Of a stretch of DNA of 61,395 bases, positions 52,436-60,796 are shown piece by piece. This DNA comes from Anaerosalibacter massiliensis. GTDB taxonomy: Bacteria > Bacillota > Clostridia > Tissierellales > Sporanaerobacteraceae. Position 1 is the stretch's first letter, and each line of letters starts with the position of its first letter. Under the pieces are notes generated by a model that was not told where the DNA came from, ran no database searches, and worked only from the letters and a program-made list of their open reading frames with translations. The position numbers were made by a program, and so were the translations under genes. Location of the stretch: contig CCEZ01000011.1 in assembly GCA_000751555.1 (NCBI GenBank), positions 1 to 61,395 on the forward strand, written 5' to 3'.

Positions 52436-53503
52436 ATGAAGCTATTAAAAGAAACATTAGAAGCTATAAAGCCTGTAGATGAAGAAGCAAAGAAGAAGGC
52501 TAAGGAAAGAATGGATAACTTAACCAAGCCTATAGGTAGTTTAGGAGTTTTAGAAGATATAGCTATAAGAATGGCAGGAATAACAGGAAAAGTACATAAC
52601 AAAATGGATAAAAGAAATATAGTGGTTATGTGTGCTGATAATGGAGTAGTAGAAGAAGGTGTTAGTGCTTGCCCTCAATGGTTTACAAAAGTACTTACTG
52701 AAAATCTTACTAGAGGATATACTGGTGTAACTGTCCTCTCTGAACTTATAAACTCCCATGTAACTACTGTAGATATAGGTGTAAATGCAGATATAGATAA
52801 TCCTAAAGTTATAAATAAAAAGATTGCATATGGAACCAAAAACATGACAAAGGAACCAAGTATGACTCGTGAAGAAGCTATAAAGGCTATAGAGGTAGGA
52901 ATAGAAATATCGGATAAACTTTATAGTGAAGGATATGATATACTAGGAACAGGAGAAATGGGTATAGGAAACACTACTACTAGTGGAGCAGTATTATCTG
53001 TATTTTCAGGATTGAGTCCAGATATTACTTGTGGAAAAGGTTCAGGCCTAACAGATGACCAATATGAAGGAAAGAAAAATGCTGTAAAAAAAGCTATAGA
53101 AATAAATAAGCCAGACAAAAATGATCCTTTAGATGTTATTTCAAAAGTAGGAGGGTTTGACATAGCTGGGATATGTGGTTGTTTTCTTTCAGCAGCAAAA
53201 AATAGAAAACCGATAGTTATAGATGGATTTATTTCATCGGCAGCAGCATTATGTGCAGTTAGGCTAAACCCTATAGTAAAGGATTATTTATTTCCATCTC
53301 ATCTTTCAAAAGAGCCAGGAGCTATGTATATGATGGAGGAAATAGGACTTAAACCAATGCTTAACCTTGAAATGAGGCTTGGAGAAGGTTCAGGTTGTCC
53401 TTTAGCATTTCAGATTATAGATTCGGCTCTTTATATAATGGATAATCTAGCTACTTTTGAACAATCAACTCTTAATAAAGATGTATTAATAGATATTAGG
53501 TGA
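52436..53503 (+). CDS. cobT: nicotinate-nucleotide--dimethylbenzimidazole phosphoribosyltransferase
   Basis: 355 residues. Landmarks are MDNLTKPIGSLGVLEDIAIR, CADNGVVEEGVSACPQ, the active-site GEMGIGNTTTSGAVLS (about 173) and the catalytic Glu in RLGEGSGCPLAF (about 316). It forms alpha-ribazole phosphate from NaMN and the lower-ligand base. First gene of the riboswitch operon. ATG 52436 follows GAAGGAAGGG; the frame is open further upstream only through the terminator, which is not coding. Confidence 0.98.
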   Translation: MKLLKETLEAIKPVDEEAKKKAKERMDNLTKPIGSLGVLEDIAIRMAGITGKVHNKMDKRNIVVMCADNGVVEEGVSACPQWFTKVLTENLTRGYTGVTVLSELINSHVTTVDIGVNADIDNPKVINKKIAYGTKNMTKEPSMTREEAIKAIEVGIEISDKLYSEGYDILGTGEMGIGNTTTSGAVLSVFSGLSPDITCGKGSGLTDDQYEGKKNAVKKAIEINKPDKNDPLDVISKVGGFDIAGICGCFLSAAKNRKPIVIDGFISSAAALCAVRLNPIVKDYLFPSHLSKEPGAMYMMEEIGLKPMLNLEMRLGEGSGCPLAFQIIDSALYIMDNLATFEQSTLNKDVLIDIR

Positions 53504-53507
53504 TAAT

Positions 53508-54044
53508 ATGATTATACTTGTGACAGGTGGAGCAAGGAGTGGAAAAAGCTCCTTTGCTGAAAAACAATATGAAAATAAAAAAGATGTAGTCTATATAGCT
53601 ACATCTAAGGTAATGGACAAGGAAATGGAAGATAGGGTTATTCTTCATAAAAAATCTAGGCCTAGCTATTGGAGAACCTTTGAGGGAAATTATGATTTAG
53701 ATAATGCAATAGGGAAAGAAGAAAATTATTTATTAGACTGTGTAACAGTCCTTACATCAAATATAATGTATGATTTAACCAAAGATGAAGAAAGAATATC
53801 AATAGAACTTCAAAAAAAAGTAGAAGATACAGTTGTTAATGAATTAAATAAGCTTATAAATAAAATAAATGATGAAAATTATAATTTAGTACTAGTTACA
53901 AATGAGATAGGTTCTTCATTAGTACCAGAAAGTCATATAGGAAGAGTTTTTAGAGATGTTCAAGGAAGAGTAAATCAAAGGATAGCTTCTATTTCTAATG
54001 AAGTTTATTTGGTATGTTGTGGCATACCAGTGAAGATAAAGTGA
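53508..54044 (+). CDS. cobU: bifunctional adenosylcobinamide kinase/guanylyltransferase
   Basis: 178 residues beginning with the P-loop VTGGARSGKSSFAE (6-19). The His/Arg region VILHKKSRPSYWRTFEG holds the guanylylated His (about 45). LLDCVTVLTSNIM and LVTNEIGSSLVPESHIGRVFRDVQGRVNQ are the other CobU signatures. It phosphorylates adenosylcobinamide and adds GMP. Four bases after cobT; its stop overlaps the cobS start. Confidence 0.98.
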   Translation: MIILVTGGARSGKSSFAEKQYENKKDVVYIATSKVMDKEMEDRVILHKKSRPSYWRTFEGNYDLDNAIGKEENYLLDCVTVLTSNIMYDLTKDEERISIELQKKVEDTVVNELNKLINKINDENYNLVLVTNEIGSSLVPESHIGRVFRDVQGRVNQRIASISNEVYLVCCGIPVKIK

Positions 54045-54778
54045 TAAAGGGCTTAATACTTGCTATACAATTTTTATCTAGAATACCTATAAATATAGCA
54101 GTAGATTTTAATGAGGAAAATTTAAGGAAAAGCACTTTTTTTTATCCGTTTACAGGTATGATTATAGGTGGAATTGCTGGTCTTTTTTATTATATTTTTT
54201 CCTATATAAATAAAGATATAGCTTCTTTCATAGCTGTACTAAGTATTATAATAACGACGGGAGGACTTCATTTAGATGGTATAGGAGATACTTTTGATGG
54301 TTTCTACTCTGCTAGGGATAGAGAGAGAATACTTGAAATAATGAAAGATAGTAGAGCAGGGACTTATGGTGTGGTGGCTATAATACTTGATATATTATTT
54401 AAATATATTCTCATATCTAATATAGAGGGAAATATTCCACTATACTTAGCATTTTCTTGTGCCAATGCTAGATTTATGTCAGTGCTACTTATGTCTTTTG
54501 CCAAAATTGCTAGACCAGGTGGTTTAGGAGATATGCTAGCCAGTAGCAATCCTAGAAGTTATGCTATAGCTGGAGGAATATTATATAGTATAATTGTTTT
54601 TCTTGTGAATCCATTGTTTTTAATACCTTTAGTAGCATCAATATTATGGGCATTGTTAGTTACTTTAAAGACTTACAAAACTATTGGAGGATTTACTGGA
54701 GATGTTTATGGTGCAACTATCGAAACTACAGAGATAATATCTCTCATAACTTTTGCAGGGGTGCTAAAATGGATATAA
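54041..54778 (+). CDS. cobS: adenosylcobinamide-GDP ribazoletransferase (cobalamin synthase)
   Basis: 245 residues with about six membrane segments. The conserved acid loop TTGGLHLDGIGDTFDGFYSARDRERILEIMKDSRAGTYG (about 69-108) and GGFTGDVYGATIETTE (about 216) define CobS, which joins AdoCbi-GDP to alpha-ribazole (phosphate) at the membrane. GTG start overlapping the cobU stop (GTGA), indicating coupling; nine upstream codons in frame lie inside cobU and are rejected. Confidence 0.97.
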   Translation: MIKGLILAIQFLSRIPINIAVDFNEENLRKSTFFYPFTGMIIGGIAGLFYYIFSYINKDIASFIAVLSIIITTGGLHLDGIGDTFDGFYSARDRERILEIMKDSRAGTYGVVAIILDILFKYILISNIEGNIPLYLAFSCANARFMSVLLMSFAKIARPGGLGDMLASSNPRSYAIAGGILYSIIVFLVNPLFLIPLVASILWALLVTLKTYKTIGGFTGDVYGATIETTEIISLITFAGVLKWI

Positions 54779-55338
54779 TATTTGTTAGACATGGTGAAAC
54801 ATTAGAGAATAAAAAAGGTATCTATGGAAGTTTAGATACATCTTTATCTGAAAAAGGAAAAAAACAAATAGTTGAAACGAAAAAGCAAATAAAAAAACTT
54901 TCCTTTGAAAATATTTATATAAGTCCACTTAAAAGAACTATAGAAACATCAAAAATACTAGGAGTAGAAGGAATTTTTGATGAAAGAATTAAAGAAATAG
55001 ATTTTGGACTATTTAGAGGTAAGACTTATGAGGAAGTTAAAAAACTATATCCAGAAGAAATGGTTTATTGGCTCAAAGACCATGTAAGATATAAAATGCC
55101 TGAGGGAGAAAGTCTATTGGATTTATATAATAGGACAGCAGATTTTTTGAATAATAGGATTGAAGAAGATAAAGATATATTAGTAATTACCCATGAAGGC
55201 GTTATAAGATGTGCATTATGCTGGATATTTGATAATGCTGAACATTTCTATAGGTTCAAGATTAAAAATGGAGGCATAACCATTATTGCAGTAGAAAATG
55301 ATTATAAATATATAAAAGGTATAAACAATATATTCTAA
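54769..55338 (+). CDS. cobC: alpha-ribazole phosphatase (histidine phosphatase family)
   Basis: 189 residues. The catalytic FVRHGETLENKKG (His 8) and second-site KEIDFGLFRGKTYEEV, with LVITHEGVIRC (His about 139), place it in the phosphoglycerate-mutase-like CobC group, which removes the phosphate in the lower-ligand branch. ATG at 54769, ten bases before the cobS stop, with AGGGGTG upstream. Last gene of cobT-cobU-cobS-cobC, which covers all steps from cobinamide and base to cobalamin. Confidence 0.93.
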   Translation: MDIIFVRHGETLENKKGIYGSLDTSLSEKGKKQIVETKKQIKKLSFENIYISPLKRTIETSKILGVEGIFDERIKEIDFGLFRGKTYEEVKKLYPEEMVYWLKDHVRYKMPEGESLLDLYNRTADFLNNRIEEDKDILVITHEGVIRCALCWIFDNAEHFYRFKIKNGGITIIAVENDYKYIKGINNIF

Positions 55339-55365
55339 GCACAGACTATTCTGTGCTTATTTTAA
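55337..55365 (+). terminator. terminator of the cob operon
   Basis: AAGCACAG and CTGTGCTT form the stem, followed by ATTTT. It begins at the cobC stop codon. Confidence 0.85.
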
Positions 55366-55481
55366 ATTATAATTAAAGCAAGAGAAACAATCAGAAAATT
55401 AGTAAAATTATTTACAATAGAAAGTGAAATATGAAAGTTAAAATAGAGAATTTAAATTATGTTAGTAGACTAAAGTAAAAT

Positions 55482-55519
55482 AAAAAAGAGGTAGGTAAAT
55501 ACAAGCTTACCTCTTTTTT
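55482..55519. terminator. long A/T-flanked hairpin after the cob operon
   Basis: AAAAAAGAGGTA pairs exactly with TACCTCTTTTTT around a 14-base loop. It has a T-run at the end and A-run at the start, so it can act in either direction. The stretch 55366-55481 between the two terminators shows no gene. Confidence 0.75.
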
Positions 55520-55547
55520 ATTTAATAGAGAACCTGATTTAGTTTTT

Positions 55548-55763
55548 GTGAAATATATGGAAGAAAAAGAGTCAATATTACATCAATATTTCTTAAAGTA
55601 TATTGCTAAAGAAAGTGGTGGTAAAGAATCACATAGAATTTTAGATGATTTTGGAGGGGAAATTGATTTACCCCATTTAGCTGCGACAATTCAAGGATAT
55701 GCAAGAGTATTGGGAGTTCCTGAATTTTGAGCTGGCTGGGGAGGAGATTTGGCAACACTTTAG
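55548..55763 (+). pseudogene. fragment of an unrecognised gene with a nonsense codon
   Basis: From GTG 55548 the frame gives 60 residues, including SHRILDDFGGEIDLPHLAAT and ending RVLGVPEF, then TGA (55728-55730), then AGWGGDLATL and TAG. The text reads naturally if the TGA were TGG (Trp). The protein has no start context or ribosome site and ends abruptly, so it is a piece of a larger gene of unknown family. It is enclosed by two terminator hairpins. Confidence 0.55.
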
Positions 55764-55765
55764 AG

Positions 55766-55802
55766 AACCTTATATTGTTAATATTAATAATATAAGGTTT
55801 TT
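55766..55802 (+). terminator. terminator after the gene fragment
   Basis: AACCTTATATT pairs exactly with AATATAAGGTT around 12 bases, and five T follow. Confidence 0.85.
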
Positions 55803-55818
55803 AGTTTTTATAATTTAA

Positions 55819-56195
55819 TTATTTTTCTTTAGGACATAAAAGAGAAGAGAATATTGTACCTACAATAGCTGGAATTAAATAATAACGAAGAGATTTTATT
55901 ATAGAAGGTTTTATTTGATCGATTATACTTAGATTATATCTTATTGAAGTTAAATAATATGTATAAAATGAATATGATGTAAATGCTAAAATGAAATTAT
56001 AATAACAGTAATGCTTTTTTTGTACCCAATTTTAGAAACCATAATTGCATGAATTATAATGAACATAATATATCTTATCCAAAAAGGAATAATTATCATA
56101 AATCCATTATTTGATACCATAAGAACACGAGCAATTATTTCTATACCTAATATTACTGCCCATATAATACCTAACCATTTCATTACTTTTTTCAT
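55819..56195 (-). pseudogene. small membrane protein split by a one-base frameshift
   Basis: On the minus strand an ATG after AAAGGAAAA opens 69 residues with two or three membrane segments (MKWLGIIWAVILGIEIIARVL) and stops at 55986. One base later the text continues as AFTSYSFYTYYLTSIRYNLS...AIVGTIFSSLLCPKEK with a stop at 55819-55821. A missing T in a TTTT run would join both parts into about 125 residues with a last membrane helix. Family not recognised. It may be a sequencing indel or a real lesion. Confidence 0.6.
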
Positions 56196-56451
56196 AAATA
56201 TTTTCCTTTCGTTTTGTTAATTTAGTTTATAATTCTAGTATGCTGTAAAATTTTTCTAGATATTTATATTATATCATAAAGTCAATGTGTTTAGTACTTT
56301 GAAGCAAGAACAATTTGTAGATTATTTGGCTATTTCACAACTTTTTTAAGTTAAGAGGTTATTTTTTAATATAATTTTATATTTTATAAAATTATATTAA
56401 AAATAATATTAATGATATAATAGTTATAGCTATTTGAAAGGAGATGTATTT

Positions 56452-57927
56452 ATGGTGGAAGTAAGAGTCAGATTTGCTCCTAGTCCTACGGGATATTTAC
56501 ATGTAGGAGGAGCTAGAACGGCATTGTTCAATTATTATTTTGCAAAGAAAAATAACGGGAAGTTTATCTTAAGAATAGAAGATACAGATAAAAAAAGGCT
56601 TAAAGAGGATTCTATATCTCAAATATTATCTAGTATGAAATGGCTAGGAATGGATTGGGATGAAGGACCAGAAATAGGAGGAGAGTACGGACCTTATTTT
56701 CAATCAGAAAGAATAAATTTATATACAGATGAAATAAAAAAACTTCTAAACGAGGGGAAAGCTTATTATTGTTTTTGTACTGAAGATGATATAGAAAAAG
56801 AAAGAGAAGAACAAAGGAAAAATAAACTTCCATATAGATATTCAGGAAAATGTAGTCATCTATCAAAAGAGGAAGTAGAAAGAAATTTAAAAATAGGAAA
56901 ACCCTATGTAATAAGGATTAAAATGCCTAGAGATGGAAGTACTGAAATAGAAGATTTAATTAGAGGAAAAGTAGTAGTTGACAATACCCAATTAGATGAT
57001 TATATAATTATGAAATCTAATGGTATACCTACTTATAATTTTGCTTGTGTAATAGATGATTATGCTATGAAAATTAGCCATGTAATAAGAGCGGAAGAAC
57101 ATTTATCTAATACTCCAAAGCAAATTTTAACTTATAAAGCATTAGGTTACGAAGTACCAAAGTTTGCCCATTTACCTATGATATTAGCTCCAGATAGGAG
57201 TAAGTTAAGTAAAAGACATGGTGCTACATCTGTTGAAGAGTTTAAAGAAAATGGATACTTACCAGAAACATTAGTAAATTATTTGACCTTGCTAGGATGG
57301 TCTCCAGGAGGTAATGAAGAAATATTTTCTATGGAGGAAACAATTGAAAAGTTTTCGTTAGATAAAGTAACCAAAACAGCAGCTATATATGATACAAAGA
57401 AGCTTAGCTGGATGAATGGACAATATTTGACAAGATCAGATTTAGAATATATAGCTAAAGAGGCTCTACCTTATCTTGTTGAAGATGGATTGATTGAAAG
57501 TAATGATATTGAAGAAAAATATGAATATATAAAAAGAGTAGTAGATATTGTAAGAGAGAAAGTTAAATTGCTCCCTGAAATTTCAGATGCTAGTAGTTAT
57601 TTTTTTAAGGATATAGATGAATATGAAGAAAAAGGTGTAAAGAAAAGATTTACTAAAGATGGTGTAGTTAAAATACTTGAAAGAGGAAAAGAAGCTTTAA
57701 AAAATGCTCCTAATTTTAATGTAGACACAGTAGAAAAAGTTTATAGAGATTTAATAGATGAGTTAGGAATTAAGGGAGGAGATATTATACATCCTACAAG
57801 GCTTGCAATATCTGGAAGGACTGTAGGACCTAGTCTCTTTGATATTATTTCTGTCTTAGGAAAGGAAACTTGTATTAAAAGAATGGATAAGGCTATAGAT
57901 TATATAAATGAAAATGTTTTGGAATAA
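56452..57927 (+). CDS. gltX: glutamate--tRNA ligase
   Basis: 491 residues, class I. HIGH-like motif RFAPSPTGYLHVGGARTALFN (residues 6-26) and KMSKS-like DRSKLSKRHGATSV (about 248). The C-terminal anticodon-binding helical domain ends with RLAISGRTVGPSLFDIISVLGKE. ATG 56452 follows AAAGGAG; six codons upstream in frame lie over that site. tRNA-Gln and tRNA-Glu genes follow, fitting an enzyme that may also mischarge tRNA-Gln for amidation. Confidence 0.98.
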   Translation: MVEVRVRFAPSPTGYLHVGGARTALFNYYFAKKNNGKFILRIEDTDKKRLKEDSISQILSSMKWLGMDWDEGPEIGGEYGPYFQSERINLYTDEIKKLLNEGKAYYCFCTEDDIEKEREEQRKNKLPYRYSGKCSHLSKEEVERNLKIGKPYVIRIKMPRDGSTEIEDLIRGKVVVDNTQLDDYIIMKSNGIPTYNFACVIDDYAMKISHVIRAEEHLSNTPKQILTYKALGYEVPKFAHLPMILAPDRSKLSKRHGATSVEEFKENGYLPETLVNYLTLLGWSPGGNEEIFSMEETIEKFSLDKVTKTAAIYDTKKLSWMNGQYLTRSDLEYIAKEALPYLVEDGLIESNDIEEKYEYIKRVVDIVREKVKLLPEISDASSYFFKDIDEYEEKGVKKRFTKDGVVKILERGKEALKNAPNFNVDTVEKVYRDLIDELGIKGGDIIHPTRLAISGRTVGPSLFDIISVLGKETCIKRMDKAIDYINENVLE

Positions 57928-57935
57928 ATTAGTGG

Positions 57936-57983
57936 CATACTTCTATTTAGTATTTATTTAAAAACGAATAGAAGTATGTTTTT
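57936..57983 (+). terminator. terminator of gltX
   Basis: CATACTTCTATT pairs exactly with AATAGAAGTATG, and TTTTT follows. Confidence 0.85.
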
Positions 57984-58001
57984 AAAAAATAGAAAATAAT
58001 A

Positions 58002-58030
58002 TTGCTATATTTTAAAAAAAGGAGTATAAT
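58002..58030 (+). promoter_or_regulatory. sigma-70-type promoter of tRNA-Gln/tRNA-Glu
   Basis: TTGCTA, 17 bases, TATAAT, ending 20 bases before the tRNA-Gln gene. Confidence 0.75.
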
Positions 58031-58050
58031 ACTAATGTAGTTGCTCATGA

Positions 58051-58125
58051 TCCGGGATGGTGTAATTGGTAGCACCTGTGACTCTGGATCACATAGTCTA
58101 GGTTCGAGCCCTAGTCCCGGAGCCA
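58051..58125 (+). tRNA. tRNA-Gln (CTG)
   Basis: 75 bases from TCCGGGA to TCCCGGA-G-CCA. Anticodon arm TGTGA-CTCTGGA-TCACA, anticodon CTG. CCA encoded. Confidence 0.96.
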
Positions 58126-58136
58126 AAAATAAATAG

Positions 58137-58211
58137 GGCCCCATGGTCAAGAGGTTAAGACGCTGCCCTCTCACGGCAGAATCAGGAGTTCGATTCTCCT
58201 TGGGGCTACCA
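58137..58211 (+). tRNA. tRNA-Glu (CTC)
   Basis: 75 bases from GGCCCCA to TGGGGCT-A-CCA. Anticodon arm CTGCC-CTCTCAC-GGCAG, anticodon CTC. It complements the TTC tRNA at 30831. CCA encoded. Confidence 0.96.
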
Positions 58212-58258
58212 TTAAATTAAAAAAGAATATATTTAAATATATTCTTTTTTAATTTAAT
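58211..58258. terminator. 48-bp perfect palindrome terminating the tRNA transcript
   Basis: Arms of 24 bases meet at AAATATATTT and include AAAAAAGAATAT and its complement with a six-T run. It starts at the last base of tRNA-Glu. Confidence 0.85.
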
Positions 58259-58300
58259 GGAGAAAGTATATTTTGATTTTTTATTTTAATAAACTCTATT

Positions 58301-58356
58301 AATTATCAGATAATTCAGAAGATTATTTGACTTCTTAACAAAAAAACAATTATATT
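58301..58356 (+). promoter_or_regulatory. promoter of the second sigma-54 regulator with CodY-like box
   Basis: AATTATCAGATAATT (58301-58315) differs from the CodY consensus AATTTTCWGAAAATT at two positions. It overlaps AGATAATTCAGA (58308-58319), which also lies before the NSS transporter promoter. TTGACT (58327-58332), 18 bases and TATATT (58351-58356) form a reasonable promoter. Binding by CodY is inference. Confidence 0.5.
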
Positions 58357-58469
58357 ATCAATTGATGCCATATATATTATATAATAAAAATTGATAATTA
58401 TTATTTTGGAGATATTTATTAATTTTATAGTATGAAATTAGTTCCATAAGAATTATAAGGAGTGATTCT

Positions 58470-60530
58470 GTGGAGAAAATCTTAGCGATAGCAAGTTACA
58501 GTATAGAATCAGTCAATTCCTATTATGCACAGATAAGGAGCTTATTTGCAGAAAAAATTGAAGTTAAAAAAATTTACATAGATGATCCTAAAATTGAAAA
58601 AGGCATATATGCAGATGTAATACTTATGCCTTCCTATCATATGTTTGGAAAAATCAAGAAGTACATAAGGAGTAAATGCGATCTAGTATTTGCTAGTAGG
58701 ACAATATCTAAATTAGGATTAGAGAAGATAATGAATATTAAAGAAGATGAGGAAGTAATATTAATTGATGAAAGTCCTGGAATGACTGAACAAATGATTT
58801 CAGTAATTTATCAATTAGGTGTAAACCATATTAATTTAAAATCCTATTGGTCAATACAAGAAAAAGATATCCAAGATAAAATTGTAATTATTTTAGGACA
58901 ATCTGATTATATACCAAATACAGCAAAAGAGATTATCAATATAGGGAATAGTTTATTAGATTTTAATACAATAATTGATATTGGAATGAAATTCGATTTA
59001 ATGTCTATGTTAAATAGACAAGATATTGGAAGAAGTTATAGAGAAGTTGAAACGGCTAATTTTGGTTTAGCAGAAATCTTAAGAGTAACAAATAGTCGGG
59101 AAAGCCAACTTGATATATTACTTCAAGTAACTGATGCAGGAGTTATTGGCATTGAACCTGAAGGCAATATATTCCTTTATAATGATATTGCTGAAGAAGT
59201 AATAGGGATTAGAGAAGATGAAATTATTAATAAAAATGGAATAGAATTATTTCCACAAATACCTTTTAAATGTGTTCTTAAAAGTTTAAGATCAGTAGAA
59301 GAAAAACTTGTTAGAATCAATGGATATGATGTTGTTGCTTCAGTTAATCCTTTAATACACTCGAAAAAGCTATATGGAGCTATTTCTATAATAAGAAAAT
59401 ATAGTGATACTGAAAAAAAACAGCATATATTAAGAAAACAGTTAATTGGAAAGGGCCATAAGGCAAAATATAGTTTTGATGATATAATTGGTGAAAGTGA
59501 TGCTCTTGTAAAATGTAAAAAAATAGGAAGAAGAATGGCAAAATCTAATTCCTCAATATTAATCACAGGAGAAACTGGAACAGGAAAAGAACTATTTGCC
59601 CAAGCTATTCACAATACTTCACCAAGAAAAAACTATCAATTTGTTGCTGTAAATTGTGGTGCCATTCCAGAAAATCTTTTAGAGAGTGAATTATTTGGAT
59701 ATGAAGAAGGAGCTTTCACTGGTGCAAAGAAAGGTGGAAAATCAGGGCTTTTTGAATTAGCTCACAAAGGCACTTTATTCTTAGATGAAATTACTGAAAT
59801 GTCTATGGATCTCCAGGTAAAACTTCTTAGGGTTTTAGAAGAAAGGGAGATAATAAGAATAGGTGGAAATAGGATGATAGATGTAGATGTTAGAATAATA
59901 GCTGCCACTAATAACAATATAAAAAACATGGTGAAAAAAGGAGAATTTAGGGAAGATTTATATTATAGATTAAATGTACTTCCATTAAGAATACCTCCTT
60001 TAAGAGTTAGAAAAGAAGATATACTAGTTCTTATAGAAGAATTTAAAAAGGAATTTAAAAGTGATTTTACATTAACTGAAAAAGCAAAGGAATTGTTATT
60101 AAATTATAGTTGGAATGGAAATGTAAGAGAATTAAGAAATTATGTTGAATACTTTGTAAACTTAGATTTAAAAGAAATAGATGCAAAAAACTTCCCTTTT
60201 GATTATGAAGAAAGTACAGATAATGAATTTGAAAATCAATATGAAAAAAGACTGATGGTAAGTTTTTTGGAAGCTGCTGGCAATAATATAAGAAAATATA
60301 TTTTTGTATTAGAAGAATTAGAAAAAGGATACATTGATAATAGAAGATTAGGAAGAAGAAGTATTCATCAGATAGCAAAAGAAAAAGAAGTATTCATCAG
60401 CGAACAGGAAATAAGGAGTATATTAGTAAACCTTGAAAAGTTTTCAATGGTAGAAATATTTAAAGGAAGAAGTGGAACTGTCATAACAGAATATGGAATA
60501 CGTGCATTAAGATATTTACAAATGGGTTGA
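58470..60530 (+). CDS. sigma-54-interacting regulator with PAS and winged-helix-like C-terminus
   Basis: 686 residues. An N-terminal PrpR-like receptor region (1-190), a PAS domain (about 210-310), then AAA+ with Walker A GETGTGKE (about 367), intact GAFTGA (413-418), Walker B TLFLDEITE and FREDLYYRLNVLPLRIPPLR. The C-terminus lacks the Fis-type helix-turn-helix. Instead a helical linker and a segment like a winged helix (RRSIHQIAKEKEVFISEQEIRSILVNLEKF...TVITEYGIRALRYL) end the protein. GTG start after AAGGAG. It precedes brnQ by 266 bases, so amino-acid metabolism is a plausible target; no -24/-12 site was found in between. Confidence 0.9.
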   Translation: MEKILAIASYSIESVNSYYAQIRSLFAEKIEVKKIYIDDPKIEKGIYADVILMPSYHMFGKIKKYIRSKCDLVFASRTISKLGLEKIMNIKEDEEVILIDESPGMTEQMISVIYQLGVNHINLKSYWSIQEKDIQDKIVIILGQSDYIPNTAKEIINIGNSLLDFNTIIDIGMKFDLMSMLNRQDIGRSYREVETANFGLAEILRVTNSRESQLDILLQVTDAGVIGIEPEGNIFLYNDIAEEVIGIREDEIINKNGIELFPQIPFKCVLKSLRSVEEKLVRINGYDVVASVNPLIHSKKLYGAISIIRKYSDTEKKQHILRKQLIGKGHKAKYSFDDIIGESDALVKCKKIGRRMAKSNSSILITGETGTGKELFAQAIHNTSPRKNYQFVAVNCGAIPENLLESELFGYEEGAFTGAKKGGKSGLFELAHKGTLFLDEITEMSMDLQVKLLRVLEEREIIRIGGNRMIDVDVRIIAATNNNIKNMVKKGEFREDLYYRLNVLPLRIPPLRVRKEDILVLIEEFKKEFKSDFTLTEKAKELLLNYSWNGNVRELRNYVEYFVNLDLKEIDAKNFPFDYEESTDNEFENQYEKRLMVSFLEAAGNNIRKYIFVLEELEKGYIDNRRLGRRSIHQIAKEKEVFISEQEIRSILVNLEKFSMVEIFKGRSGTVITEYGIRALRYLQMG

Positions 60531-60556
60531 AAGGTATAAAATATCTTACCTTTTAA
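60530..60556 (+). terminator. weak terminator-like hairpin after the second regulator
   Basis: AAAGGTA and TTACCTTT can pair around about ten bases and are followed by TTAAT. The T-run is short. The rest of the gap to 60796 is AT-rich and shows no further feature. Confidence 0.4.
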
Positions 60557-60796
60557 TCCATTTATTTTATATAGATATTATCAAATTATTATAATAATAT
60601 TTATATAAGTTTATTTATAGTTAATAGATTATAAAGACTTAGATTGTATAATTATTAAAAATACTTGGTATAAGAAATAGATTAATTAATATTAATTAAT
60701 AAAATAATAAAGTTTTAGTAATATATTTTGGATATTTTAATAAATAGAGTAGAAGAGAATTTAATACAAATACAATAAAAAGGAGAGTGAATGTAG

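Noticed and set aside
54646-54768. Long N-terminal extension of cobC inside cobS
   Set aside because: It lies in another frame of cobS, whereas histidine phosphatases begin at MDIIFVRHGE, as found at 54769.
55728-55730. TGA read as selenocysteine because selenium genes are nearby
   Set aside because: The frame stops again 11 codons later, there is no hairpin like a SECIS directly after it, and the context fits Trp.
57947-58174. Minus-strand frame across tRNA-Gln
   Set aside because: Antisense of the tRNA and the gltX terminator; no ribosome site.
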